Shown: positions 34,275 to 46,305, counted from the stretch's first letter. The stretch: 64,000 nt of DNA from Protula sp. h YS-2021 (GCA_949752745.1 OX457027.1:76129214-76193213), one strand, 5' to 3'. Notes: generated from the letters alone by a model not told the origin. Translations and numbers: made by a program.

Positions 34275-35140
34275 CTAGACCGTTTTCGCCACTGAGTAGC
34301 GAAAATTGCACTTGGGGGCCACAAAAATACGATTATGAACTCTTGAAATTCAGAACTGACCAAGAACGAGAATGTGACGGTCACCAAGGCACCCTCTTCT
34401 CTTATCTTATCGTTTAGGCCAAACCATTTGAAAGTAAGCTTAAAATCGCACTACTATTAAGCGTATTTCGAACTTCCAGTTTCCGACATTGACCATGACC
34501 GAAGAGCTTAAGGTCACCGAACCGACCCTTACATAACGCTTTTAGGTTCAAATAGTCGAAAATAAGCTCAAAGTCGCTCTATCCCTAACCTAACCGTTTT
34601 CGAGAAAATGACCAACTTCTGGTTTTTGGCCATGACCGAGGAGATCAGGGTCACAGAGGTACCTTTTATGCCTAAATGGTCGAAAATCTCTAACCGTTTT
34701 CGAGACAATGGTCAACTTCTGGTTTTTGGCTTTGACCATGACCGAGGAAGTCGAGATCACCGAGGTATCTCTTACATATCTTCTTTTAGGCCCAAAGAAT
34801 CGAAACTAATCTCAAAATCGCTCGTTCTCTAACCGTTCTTGAGATAGTGGTCAACTTCCGGTTTTAACATTGACCATGAACGATTAGGTCAATGTCAGCG
34901 AGGTACCTGTTCCATATCATCTTTCAGACCCAAATGATCGAAAATAAGCTCAAAATCGCTCTATCTCTAACCTTTTTGAGATAATGATCCACTTCCAGTT
35001 TCTGACATTGACCATGACCGAGGTGGTCAAGGTCATTGAGGTAATTCTAACCGTTTTCGAGATGATGGCCGATCGTTCTCTAAGGTTATGGTTAAAAGAA
35101 AATGCGGATTTTACGACGACTAATCACCCTCTGTCAGTGA
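34275..35140 (-). mobile_element. Family J related element, reverse
   Basis: The minus-strand 3' end is a TTTTCGCTAC / GTGGCGAAAA hairpin with one mismatch (plus-strand 34283-34305), followed by CGGT and CTAG (34275-34278). Inside are diverged copies of the family J unit (TCGAAAACGGTTAGAG and the TGACC/GGTCA segments). They are more decayed than in 29824-31167, so this copy is older. The 5' limit is uncertain. Confidence 0.6.
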
Positions 35141-35349
35141 GTTACATTTTATCACTCTTTAGCAATAGGGAAAAACCCAAACCCTGCAGCCAAAGCCAGC
35201 TTGCACACGTATGCTGTGATGGCTCTCATTGTAGATAGTTGGGCGATGGATACACTTAGGCTGATATGCCAGTTCCTTTAACTGCAAAATCAAAGCGTTT
35301 GCTTGCTTATAAAGGGCGTCAGTGGAAAATTATCAATGTCCTTTTTTTA

Positions 35350-35640
35350 ACATATTAAATATTAATGAATTTATAAAAAAAACTGAGCTGGACCAATTAC
35401 ACATCCTACATTATGTCTCTGCCAAATTTGGTCGTCTTAAGCCCTAGCAGTCTGAGCAGTTTGCTAGGGCTTAAGGTTTTCAAATGTCAACTTGCTATTT
35501 TTGCATATAAAATATTAATGAATTTCTTTAAAAATTGAGCTGGACCAACTAGACATGCTATGCTATGTCTCTGCCGAATTTGGTCTTCTTACGGTAGCCT
35601 ATAGCTGTCTCAGAGGAGTTTATGTGACAAGGTTTTGGTG
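35350..35640. repeat. Two-copy repeat containing a long perfect hairpin
   Basis: A unit with TATTAATGAATTT, GAGCTGGACCAA and ATGTCTCTGCC appears twice (about 35354 and 35508). The first copy carries a perfect 14-bp inverted repeat (35436-35449 / 35462-35475; arm CTTAAGCCCTAGCA, loop of 12) where the second has unrelated sequence. Confidence 0.7.
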
Positions 35641-37553
35641 TAAAAAAAGGAAACATACGGCAACACTTTATACACTGTAATAAGAACCAATAGGACGAAC
35701 CAGGTTGGAGAAGGGTGAGGGAGAGAGAGTGAAAGAGAACCACATGAGCATATACATAAAAAATAGGACATACACGTGTTAGGCAAAATTTCGCGTGAAG
35801 AGGAAGAATCCAGCTCTGATGGCTGATTTCATCAGATACTGCGGTGGATCTGATTTTTGTAAGATATGTGGTGAAATTATGGTGTTGGGCGCTCCACTAA
35901 AATTAAAGGTGAAGCTTATAGCGAACTCAGCGAACCTACAAAACATATTATGCAATCGTATCATATTTGTCAGAACAGGAAGGCTATTTCCCTAGCTTCA
36001 GTTAAGATTATGATAGAAACAATGTTTTTTTTCGCCAGTTTTTCCACCAAATTTTGGCGATAAGCAGGTAGGTACTGATGTTCACTACCTTTATCCCACA
36101 TGTGAATAGAGTAAGGCCAATCTGGGTGTCAAGAAAGATTTCAATGAGAAAGTGTTTTTTCCTACAATATTTTCTTAAATTTTCGTCGACTCGATTAAGG
36201 AAAAAGGGAAACAGCCATCTAAGTACTGATGTTCGCTACCGTTAACAGTAATGTCAGTACCATAAGTCTGTACATCTCGCATTAGTTAAGAGTTGACTTT
36301 AAAAAAGTTTGTTTTTCACCACTATTTCCGCCAATTTTTGGCGAACAATGAAAAAAGTAATACTAAGGTAAATACTATTGACGCTATCTTTAACCAAAAT
36401 TCCAAGAAAGTAAGAAACTTGCTTAAGTTAAGATTCTCGTAAAATAAATTTGTTTTTCGCCAATATTTCCGCCAATTTTATCGAGTTAGCAAAAAAGTAA
36501 TGACCAAGTAGGTACCAATGCCTGCTACCTTTAATTAGTAAGGCTGTATACCTGGCCTCGGTTAAGATTTTATTTCAATTTTTTGCGAATTACGAAAGTG
36601 CTAATGTCGACTATCTCAAACTGCAGTTCAGGAAGGTAAGGCTATTTCTCGGGGCTCCATTATGATTTTTCTTAAGAAAAGTTTGGGTACTAATATCTGC
36701 TACCTTCAATTAAAAATTTCAAAACGGTAAGGCTATTTCCTTGGCGTAAGCAATATGGTGGAAACTTATGCCCTCTCCTTCATTAAAATTCTTGGAGGAG
36801 CTACATTTAACAAAATTGTCGATTTGCCCCAGCCCACCCCCCAAAAAAAAAAACAAGATTGCCCATGGGCAATACCCCAGCTCACGAATGCTGATGTCAA
36901 AGTTTATGGCATATAGGTATAGCATGTAACCATAATTTCCAAGACAGTAAGGCTATGTACCTGGCGTTAATCAAGATTTTAACACAAAAATGGTTTATCA
37001 CCAAAATTGCCAAAAAAAATAATAGCCAGATAGGTAATAATGTTCGTTGCTTTTAAACAAAATGTCAAGACAATAGGACCATATCCGTGTGTCAGTTAAA
37101 GCCTTAATAAGAAAGTTGTTTTTTCTGCAATATTTCTATTGGGTTTTGGTAAACTGCCAAAATAATAATCATACCCAGGTGTTCAAACTACATTCACTCA
37201 ACATTTTATGACGTTTTCACCACTGAATCCTAAGAGGACGTCAATACGTTCTTGAGAACATTGTTTTTCGGTCAATATTTTCTCTACTATCCAGCGATTC
37301 GACAAAAAATAGCCAGTTGTACATTTATGCTTCCTGCCTTCACTCAAATTTTTAATATTTATAAATTCCCTGGAGGAGATAGTTTTTTATATCAAAAATT
37401 GGATATTAGTCAACATTTATTGCTATTTTCTGGCGATTTACTAAACAGTAACAGTAAGATTAGACTGCATATTCACAACAGTAAGGCCTCTTGAGGCGCA
37501 GATTTAGATTTTAATAGGCAATGTCTTTTACTTACACCCTCTCTCCGGGTTCC

Positions 37554-38193
37554 GGACCATACCCCCCGGGACATTACCCCCCCCCCCCAACCCAGAATAT
37601 TTCCAGTTTACAACGTTACAAGAAAATGAAAAGAAAAAGTACAGCGACATGTTTTATTTCTCTCCAACACTATGTTCAATCTTTACATCGATATATCGAG
37701 TCTGCGTCTCCTTCATAGTAAAACATCTTTCAAAACTGAATATTGTGCGCTATTCCACGAAGGTAGTCCAGTATGTTGCAGTTTGCGAAGTCGCCAACAA
37801 TGTTCCTAATTTTGTGACTCCCGATAGGTCAACCAATAAATTTTGTAACTCAGGCTTAGCACAAATTGCAGTAACTCCGTTGCAGCAGTTAATTGCAATC
37901 AATTGGGAATTGATAATTGCAATTATGGAACGTATGCATTAAATTGCATTTATAAACCTTTTAACTAGATCATAGAGAATTTTTTATGTACGAAAGCTTT
38001 TATCAATGGATAAGTTGTAAGCGCTGTGGAACTGCAATTATACCTCCTTTCCACTACATCATAATGGCTTAGCTTTTAACTACAGATCACAGAACTGTAT
38101 AAGTTTGTTGTTCATTAATAAAAATCTTAAAATTGAAATTGAAAAAAAAATATGGTTTGTGGGGAGGGGGTATTGGCACGGGGGGTATGGTCC
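37554..38193. mobile_element. Element flanked by 28-bp C-rich inverted repeats
   Basis: Left arm 37554-37581 starts GGACCATACCCCCCG. The right arm, 38166-38193 on the other strand, starts with the same 15 bases, and 25 of 28 positions match. The right side continues with further GGGGGTATTGTC-type units to about 38280. No coding capacity is seen inside. The arms resemble the iterons of the virus-like element at 50652. Confidence 0.5.
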
Positions 38194-38761
38194 TAGGGGG
38201 TGGTATTGTCTGGGGGGGGGGGTATTGTCGGGGGTATCATCCCGAGGTATTGTCTAGGGAGTATTGTCCTAGACCCCCTATCTCCCCCCTCACCCGCACA
38301 CATTCAACCAAAATTTATGATATTTCCATAAGGATGCTAGGAGAAGAAAAGTTTTTGAGAAAATTTGGTTTCGGCCAATATTTTCGCAAGTTTTAGCAGA
38401 TCGTCAAACAAAAGTAAAAGCTAGTCAGGTAGTCAAGTCAGCTGCCTTTATCCAACATTTCAAGAAAGTTAGACTATTTCCTTGGCGCCAGTTAAGATTT
38501 TACAAAAAAAAAAAAAATTCGTCAATTTCTGACGAATCAAAAATAGATACCTCTATAGCCAGGTAGGACCCAATGCTCGATACCCACATTGAATATTTCA
38601 ACAGAATAAGACCATAAACCTGGCACCACTTAAAAGTTCAATAAGAAAATGGTTTTTCGCTTGGAAATAGTATTATCACATCAAGTTTACCTAAAATCCT
38701 ATATATTCTAAAATTATAATATAAGCATTGTCTCTAGAAATACTGATAACAGTTAATTTCT

Positions 38762-39780
38762 TTAAAATGTTTCACTACGTAACGTTCTTATCATCCTTTC
38801 TATCACTGGTCTAGGAGACGTCTCGGGTGAATATGTTTTAGTGTCCACCTTCATTAATGGCGATAAATGGCTATCGTTTGTTTCCTCTTGGAATGTGGTC
38901 CGCAGTTTCTCTTTTGCCTGTCGCACTCGATCTTTAGGTCGCGCTCTTGTTTCAACATCCAGCCCTGTTGATGAAGGACTGAATGATTCTTGCCCGGCGG
39001 GTCGCTTTTCGTGATTACGCTGTTCGGATGGCTTACTCGGTGATTGAGTACATGGAAGAGCATACGCCAATTGCATCTCTCTGGAGGGGTTGCTCACTGT
39101 GGTATTACAATCAGTATTCGTACCAATCGAAACTTTCGACTTTCTAGGGGTAGTTTCTAGACGACATGCTGTTAGAGTTGTGACCCATCTAATATCCGTT
39201 TGGCAAGAAGCGTCTCGGGTGTCAATCCTGGCAGCGACAGCGACAGCATATGAAAGATTTGATGATGGTGCTTTGTAAACTAATTTTCGTACCTCTGGGT
39301 ACAGGATGGCCTTTTCATGCTTTATTTTTTGCACTTCCTTCTCAGCCAGCCACATTGGGCAATACTTTGCGGACGATGGGTGATCACAAGATTTGTAGTC
39401 ATGACCGACGTGGCCGCCATTTGCATATCTCACCTCAGATCTTTTACACATACCGCTACTATAGCTATACTGCTGGCAGTTGTGGCGCCGCATAGGGTTG
39501 GGGATAAAGGTGTTGATGCCTAATTTCAGATAGCCAACTCCAGCATCTGACGGCAACGATGACCTCCGAAATGTAAGCACATAGGTTCCGAATCTTGTCT
39601 ACGGCGTCCTGGGACTCCGTACTTGTCGAGCCCGTGTATGAGTTCATCATCTGGACAGAAATTTAGTTCAGGGTGGCTAATGACTCCTTTGGTGTAGTTC
39701 AGAGTCTGGTTAGGGGTGCTTTTCACTGGTATGTTTATAAAGGATTTCATTTCCAGAAGATTTTTACTCCTTTGAGCCAA
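38762..39780 (-). pseudogene. Decayed gag-like ORF1 of a Jockey-type LINE
   Basis: Two overlapping minus-strand frames (39780 to about 39600, then to 38762) together resemble LINE ORF1: a KSFINIPVKSTPNQTLNY / KGVISHPELNF segment, then TFRRSSLPSDAGVGYLKLG, a zinc-knuckle region (HNCQQYSY, GGHVGHDYKSC, KYCPMWLAEKE) and a low-complexity tail. A frameshift separates the frames near 39580-39620. The knuckle region is compressed and lacks several Cys, consistent with an internal deletion. No ORF2 follows. Non-functional. Confidence 0.75.
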
Positions 39781-40017
39781 AGATACTCTTGTATTAAAAT
39801 ATCGCCTGAGCGCAGTCTATTGATAGAATGTTGAAAACCGATGGCAGAGCATACACCTTTTTGAACTGCAAATGATGAAAGTTTAAAAGAATCTTGTTGT
39901 GGCGAAACAGCGATGTACTCACAGCAGGGAGTAGGAAGAGACTCGATGTCTTAGTGCGGACGCTTATTAGCGCCTTGTGGTGTTTTGTGAATTTTTGTGT
40001 TCATGATTTTATTAACA

Positions 40018-40403
40018 CTTGACAAGCCTTTGGCATGCAAGGGTTATATGAATTTGTGCGAGCAAAATTCGTCCTTTTTTTCTTCTTGACAGTTTTTCCG
40101 ATTTTTTGTGTCTTCTTCTTCTCTGATACTATGGGCCCTACAACCATGAAACTTCGGACTTATGAAGAGCTTGATCTGAACATGTGCATGTCACTTTTTA
40201 TTTTCGTGTTTGATTTCGTTTTCTGCCTGATCAGTCAATAAAACTTTAAGTCAGCAACAACCAAACACTACTCGGCTTAGAAGACGTATTCAAGCTGTGT
40301 TGTTTGCAATATATTATTCAAGAAATAACCCATTGAAGGAAGTAATTTTGCGTTTTAATTTTTGTCAAGTGTTTAACATTTCGCTAGCGGAATGAGCTTC
40401 TAG
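40018..40403 (+). mobile_element. Family H1 Helitron-like element, copy 2
   Basis: Matches 3237-3743 with an internal deletion. It ends with hairpin CATTTCGC (40377-40384) / GCGGAATG (40387-40394, one G-T pair), then AGCTT and CTAG (40400-40403), before T. The arms differ from copy 1 yet still pair. Confidence 0.65.
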
Positions 40404-40790
40404 TTCTCCATATGAGCTTATTTCAATTTTCTCTCCCAATTCTGCCGGTCCCGGCCTTACTCTGACCACCTTACGTGACAGCGGGGGTCAGTCACTGAAA
40501 CCTGCCTTTAAGCCGCAGTATGGTTCACCTAAACGACCAGCTGTCATGAAGGGCAACCATGACTACCCCTCTTGGTTGGCGATGGAAGAGCGTTAATGTA
40601 TTTGAGGTGGTAGTTTATAGTGAAGGTTTCGGGACGATCGAGATACCAGTGGAACTGCTGTGAGACAGTGGAACTGGTATCCCGAAGACGATCGGTATCT
40701 ATGAGATCCGGCCTTCCATAGGGTCAAGGGCCCCTTTAAAATATATAGGGACGGACCCTGTATGTTAAGAAATTGGTTTTTAATCAATAT
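40404..40790. other. Unassigned insert in the tandem array
   Basis: A GC-richer stretch with an inverted repeat around 40625-40690 (GATACCAGTGGAACTG and CAGTGGAACTGGTATC). It does not match the surrounding units. Nature unknown. Confidence 0.35.
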
Positions 40791-41989
40791 TTCTGCCATT
40801 TTTTACCACTATCTTAACCAACATGTTTCACTTTTCTGGCGTCGGTTAAAGATTTAACAAAAAAAAAAAAAAAAAAAGTAACAGCCAGGAAGGGAGCAAT
40901 GCCCTCTACTTTTGCTTTAAAATTTTAAAAGACTTTTTTTCTGGCGTCACATTTTGAGGGTTTTTTATTCATATTTCCGCCATATTTTTTCGAATCACTA
41001 CAAATCAGTAACAGCCAGGTAACCATCAATGGTGGTTGTCTTTAATTAAAATTTAAATATAACAAGGCCTGCCACCTTCCCTTAAAATTTCAAGACAGTA
41101 AGACTTCTCTGGAGTTAGTTAAGATTTTACGAAGAAAAAAGTTTTTTTTCGCGAATATTTTTTGCCAATTTTTTATGAAGTACCAAAAGAAGTAATAGCC
41201 TTCCTATTACTTTTGCACCTATCTTCCACTAAAACTTTAGAACGTTTCTATGAAAACCCTAGGAGACACGTTCTTAAGAAATTTTATTTTGGCTATATTT
41301 CCGCCATTTTTTTTTGCGAATTGCAAAAAAAAGCAATAGCCAGTTAGCTGGTGATGTGTTATGGTTACTTGAAATTACAGGGCAATAGGGCGTTTTTCCT
41401 GGAGTTTTACCGAAATTTGTTTTGGTTTTTCTACAAAATTTCAGGCAGTTTTTTAGCCAATCACCAAGAAAAAAGTATAGGAGATTGGTAGTAAGGCCTG
41501 CTACCTTTACTTAAAATTTCACGTCAGTAAGACTCTTTTCCTGGATTTTCCTGAAAATAATTCGATTTTCTTCACCAAAATTTCCCCCAATTTTTTGGCG
41601 AATTATCAAAAAGTGTGATAGACAGGTATGTAAATTATTGTGTCCGCTACCACCAACCAAATTTCAAGACATTCAGCTAAAACCCCCAAGGAGGAGATAC
41701 GATTTTTCAATTTAAAAGCTGTAAGAAGCTAGGGCTAAAACTGGTTTCTGGAAATGGGGGGTGATGAATTTTTGTTTTTTGTTTTTGTTTTTGAAGATAC
41801 AAAAGTAGCATATTTACTGCAAAATAGAAGCTAGTATAATTTGCATTAGTGTAAACAATCATCACATTTGGCGAAAACGTTTTGAATAGGTCCTGAGCTC
41901 GCCGGGTTCACTTTGGTCTCTTCTATCACTGCCATTTAGGCTTTTTCACAGCTATGACGGACCACCAAGTAAAGAACTAGAATGGCCAG

Positions 41990-42672
41990 TGTTTTTGTTA
42001 AAACAAAAACGGATATGTCTCCCCCGCCCCCAAATCAGTCACGTGAAAAAAATCCTTGCTTAAAAGTACAACATTGGCGAGCCCAAAAAATTTAAAAAAT
42101 CGCCAAAAATACATTTTTACAGAAAATGAAGAAAATTTTCGCAGTAAACATTTCCACTACATATGAGTTCTTCTTGCCATGTTTCAGCCTAATGGAACAA
42201 ACTGTTTCGGAGATATATTCAAAAAAGTTCAAAATCAAAAATTTAAAACTTCGCCAAAAATACATTTTAAAAGAAAATGAAGAAAAACTTCGCAGTAAAC
42301 ATTTACACTATATGTGTGTTGTTCTTGCGACATTTCAGCCTAATTCAATAAACTGTTTCAGAGATTTCGCAACAATATGACAAAAAAAGTTAACCAAAAA
42401 TTTAAAAATTCGCCAAAAATACATTTTCAGAGGAAAAAAACTTGGCACTATACATTTGCGCTACATATGTGTTCTTCTTGCGACATCTGAGCCTTATCCA
42501 ACGAACTGCTTAGGAGATATAGCCTGCCAAAGTGAAAAAAAAATGCACGAAACCCATCCCCCCTCCCCCATGTTCAAAAATTTGCCAAAAATAGAATTTT
42601 TGAAGAAACGAACAAAAAAACAAACTACACGGACACACCAAATGCTATATATATCACCCTTAGGGGGAGACA
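41990..42672 (-). mobile_element. Hairpin-bounded element with four internal units, reverse
   Basis: Units beginning CGCCAAAAATACATTTT recur at 42101, 42252 and 42411, with a diverged one near 42582 (spacings about 151, 159 and 171). The right edge (about 42644-42672) is a TATATATCACCC / GGGGGAGACATATA hairpin, similar to that of the EFK family (TATGTC-CCC / GGGG-GACATA), so the element is read on the minus strand. No CTAG end could be fixed on the left. Confidence 0.5.
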
Positions 42673-43328
42673 TATAATAATGGCCCTTTGGACGCACAAA
42701 AGTCATCGCCACACCAGAGTATAGGTCCAAGGAACAAACACTTTCATACAAATCCAATAAGTCTATTTTTTCAGAGTACCGTAATTTTCCTTGTATATTA
42801 CGCCCCCCAACAAAAATGCTTATATCCATGCATATTACGCACCCCAAATGCTGGGTAAAATACTGTCAAATTTTTAGCTCAAGTAACACATGCGGTTTCT
42901 TAATTAAACATTTCATTGGCGCTTCAGCCCTTCATGCGTGCTTTGTATACTGAACAGATAGCATAACCCCATTCCTAACTAGATGCTGTCAGAGAGCAGC
43001 AGGATCCCTCGTGAAACTCATCATCACAATAAGTAATAACTATGAAAGAATGATAGCTCCTACATTATTCCTTAATAGAGAAGCGGACTCCACAACGTAC
43101 CCTCGAAAGCTTCAGGCAATTTTCAGAGGGCTGTAATTTTGACAATTTTTGATTGATCAAACTGAAATCTTGACATTGTACACCTACATTCCCTCGTTAT
43201 TGGCTGTATGAATGATAGAAAGCTCTAACCACATTAGTTAATAGAGAACTGGACTCCACAAGGTACTTATCATCAAGTAGGACAGACGGACAACCTCAAA
43301 CCTATATCACTCCGTTTCACGGGGATAA

Positions 43329-43603
43329 CTAGAGCAGTGTGCACAGCCCACATATTCCCCACAGCCCCCCCCCCCAATAAGTTAAACACGGCCACGAATA
43401 GTCAATCAAGAGCTGAAATTCCACCTGGTTCATTTTCCTTGGGCGAACCTGGCACATTTACAATACTGATTTGTGTTTGTTCCCATAGAAGCTACATACC
43501 AAGTTTCATTAAAATCCTTGCAGCAATTTTTAAGTTATCGTGTTAATAAGCTCGTGATGACAGACCGACACGCTGTCGATCGCATATATTCCCCTTGGGG
43601 AAT
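43329..43603 (-). mobile_element. Family A Helitron-like element, one unit, reverse
   Basis: The 5' hairpin on the minus strand is TATTCCCC / GGGGAATA (about 43587-43604). It has one internal unit and ends with GTGGGC-TGT-GCACAC, TGCT, CTAG (43329-43332). Its length and layout match the copy at 7018. Confidence 0.75.
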
Positions 43604-46273
43604 AAAGTACGGTATTTCATAAAACAAGTACCCGAAAGAACTGATGCAGTACCCGTAATACAGCAGCCCGTTGTCATTAATAATGCATCACTGTAATGAA
43701 ATAAAACGCAAATATGAATAATATATAGTTTTATTCATACAAGAAGTTTTTGATCTAGACATAAACAATGAGATGAGAATTGTTGAATGTTGTTTACACT
43801 TATGCACACAGCAACAAAAAACACAGCGACGGCGCCACTATTCAAGATACCACCGCGGTGCTGGTAGCCAAACGCCTGATTCGTAGACTACATTTTAATT
43901 TCACTGGCTTCATGAATTAAGAGTCTTAGTTATTTGTTTTAGGAAAGCACCAAAGATATCTGTCCTGATCAAAAAATGCAAACAAGATGAACAAGTCTTG
44001 AAGAAATCAAACGCCAAGAATTAAAAACAAAATCTTCTGCGGTAAGAATCCACCATGTCACCAATCTATCACAAATTTTGAAGAAGTGTTATAATACTCA
44101 TAAGGTTTCCACAAAAATAAGACCAAACGCCAATAACAAAGGCATATCGCCAGCCAGCTAGTGCAGACCAGCCTCTCAATACACTTCCTCATCAATTCGG
44201 CTCGTCTTTTCGTAAACCCAAGGAAAACCAATTATATTCCTGATCATTTACAAAGCTTTGATTATAATACTTTTTTTTCGCAGGATGTAATGTCTCAACT
44301 GCTTTTTGAATACCAAAAGTCGTAAACACGAAAGTGACGCAAACGAAGCCGGACGAGTCACACCGCGACGAAATGCTTTCACTCTTACTCCCTGTTTATT
44401 ATTATTTTTCTTCTTCTTTTGAAACGACGCTTCTACTGCTAATTTATTAACCGGTTTTTTTATCCATCACCCCCAATCTCCCCCACCATTATCAGGGTTT
44501 GCGTTGGCGGGGTTTTTGTCCACTTTTTGGGCATTTTTTACGAAATGACTCACTTTTTCGGAACCCACCGAGTTTTCTGGACCCAACTGAGTCACAGTTT
44601 CCTTTTTTGACTCACTTTCCTAATAACCCAGCGCGAACCCTGATTATGAATCGGTTATGAATTCATAAAGAACCAGTCACATCGACAACAAAATTACTAT
44701 GAATTTGGAGCCACAAGCTTACGCTTTATAACGTGAAAACTGTTACCACATTTGAAAGCTCTCACTTCAGAAAATTCAAATCGACTTAATCAGTGGGACT
44801 CCTCCAAGAAATGGCTATTTCCGGCCTTTAATTCTATTCATATCACCACAGTCCAAACTGGAGTACACATGCATGCGTTATTTGTATAAAACCTACTTTT
44901 TAGCTGTTGCATATATTGATACATTTGCCTCCAAACATAAGATATTTTTGCACAACATGGCGTTTTACTGACGGCTCAGTTCATAAATTTTGCAGATTCA
45001 AACCAATGTTTTTAACACAAGATTTTTTTTATTCTATTTTAAAAAGAAACGAAGGGAAGAAAATGAAGACGAAAAGCAATTTCAATAACCCCCTCCATGC
45101 GCCAATCTACACCCTCCAAATGCACAAAGGTCATCTAACAATGTAACTACGGTGTGAAATGGGGTTTTACCTTGTACTAATCAAACGCTTGGTTTGGGTG
45201 CGAGTCTAAAAAAAAAATTACAAACCGTACACAACATTCAAGTGCATCAATAATATGAAACCATATAGCCACAATCCAATGTTTCTTGCACTGCCTCATT
45301 TTTCACGACAGTGCCTTCTCTAATGAGAACTGATGCTAACTCAAACCACAAAAAAGCAAAAAAAAAAAAAAACAAAAACAAAAAAAAAATTATTAAAATA
45401 GAAAAAAAATACAAAAAAGCAAATACCGACAAGATTAGATGCAACGACAAGTATAATATTTCCTAGCCCACCTCGCACGTAATTTTGCATTCGATCAATG
45501 AGTGTGTATGTGTTTGTGGGTATAAATGGTGGCGCCTTGCTTGTATTTATGACGAGAGCTCTACTTAACTAATACACTACCATGGGTCATCCAACAACTC
45601 GTAACCGAGTGATGTCCTGTGACATGCTTGACAAGTTACTGCTTCTCAAAATTCAGGGAAAAAGATTATTCCGAAGTTACTCCTCAAATTTCAGGAAAAA
45701 ATATACTCTTTGGCTTAAAATACTATCTTCAAACATATCTTCACACAGAAAGTAATTTAAAAACTTCTTTTTGTATTTTATCAAAATGCAGTTGGTCAGA
45801 GCACTTACAGTATCAAAGCACACAGACTTGCTCCATAAATACCGGTCTTACATGACGTGTCCGCTACTGCCCTCAATCCTGAACCCCACCACCCCCCCCC
45901 CCCCCCCCTCCCACAGCTGTACCCGCATTACGTAATATCGGGCTAGGCCGCAAAAAGAGCCATTTTACTTGCAATGTTGAAATGTGCTAGTATTAGTCAA
46001 CATTTGGTATGACGTTGGAGTCTGCCTGAAGTGTCAACCACCGAGACCTTCCCAGACCTACCAAATGGCACGGACTATTCCCTTATTGTTGTGCAAAAAA
46101 CTAAAAAAAAAAAAAAAAAACGAAAAAAAAAAAAAAAAAACAAAAAAAAAAAAAACGCAGCGGCAAACGGGCGCCTTGCAGAGCTAAAGCAGCATCTATA
46201 TGTATGTCGGTATACGATGGTGACAGTTAAGCTGGCGAGTGAATCGAGTAAGAGTGGAGTGGCGGGGCCTTCA
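43604..46273. other. Intergenic stretch between elements and UBE2N
   Basis: No gene recognised. It contains a MITE (44493-44642), A-rich runs (45356-45395, 46097-46154) and a C-run (45891-45908). The UBE2N 3' UTR must lie at the right end of this stretch on the minus strand; no single polyadenylation signal can be chosen. Confidence 0.6.
44493..44642. mobile_element. 150-bp MITE with 15-bp TIRs
   Basis: The left terminus CAGGGTTTGCGTTGG and the inverted right terminus CAGGGTTCGCGCTGG differ at two of 15 positions. The sequence ATTAT flanks both sides (44488-44492 and 44643-44647), a likely target-site duplication. TGACTCACTTT recurs inside. CAGGG-type ends suggest hAT, but the 5-bp duplication is short for hAT (8 bp), so the superfamily is unsettled. 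Confidence 0.7.
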
Positions 46274-46305
46274 TCACATGGCGTGCAGTCTTGTCCACGC
46301 GCGAG
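46274..46305 (-). CDS. UBE2N: UBE2N terminal micro-exon
   Basis: A 32-bp exon after a TTTTGCAG acceptor. The split codon completes Ala, then RAWTRLHAM and TGA. Vertebrate Ubc13 continues two or three residues further (ending in NNI), so this form is slightly shorter. Phase and motif fit make the call firm despite its size. Confidence 0.88.

Larger units (their letters stand above)
35990..41720. repeat. Large degenerate tandem array of about 170-190 bp units with insertions
   Basis: Phrases such as AAGGCTATTTCC, AGTTAAGATTTTA, TTTTTCGCCAATATTTCCGC, AATTTTTGGCGAA, AAAGTAATAGCCAGGTAGG and TGCTACCTTTA recur in the same order many times from 36000 to 37500, 38290 to 38700 and 40780 to 41720. Units are too diverged for an exact period. 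The array is interrupted by an inverted-repeat element (37554-38193), a LINE ORF1 relic (38762-39780) and a Helitron-like element (40018-40403). Confidence 0.7.
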
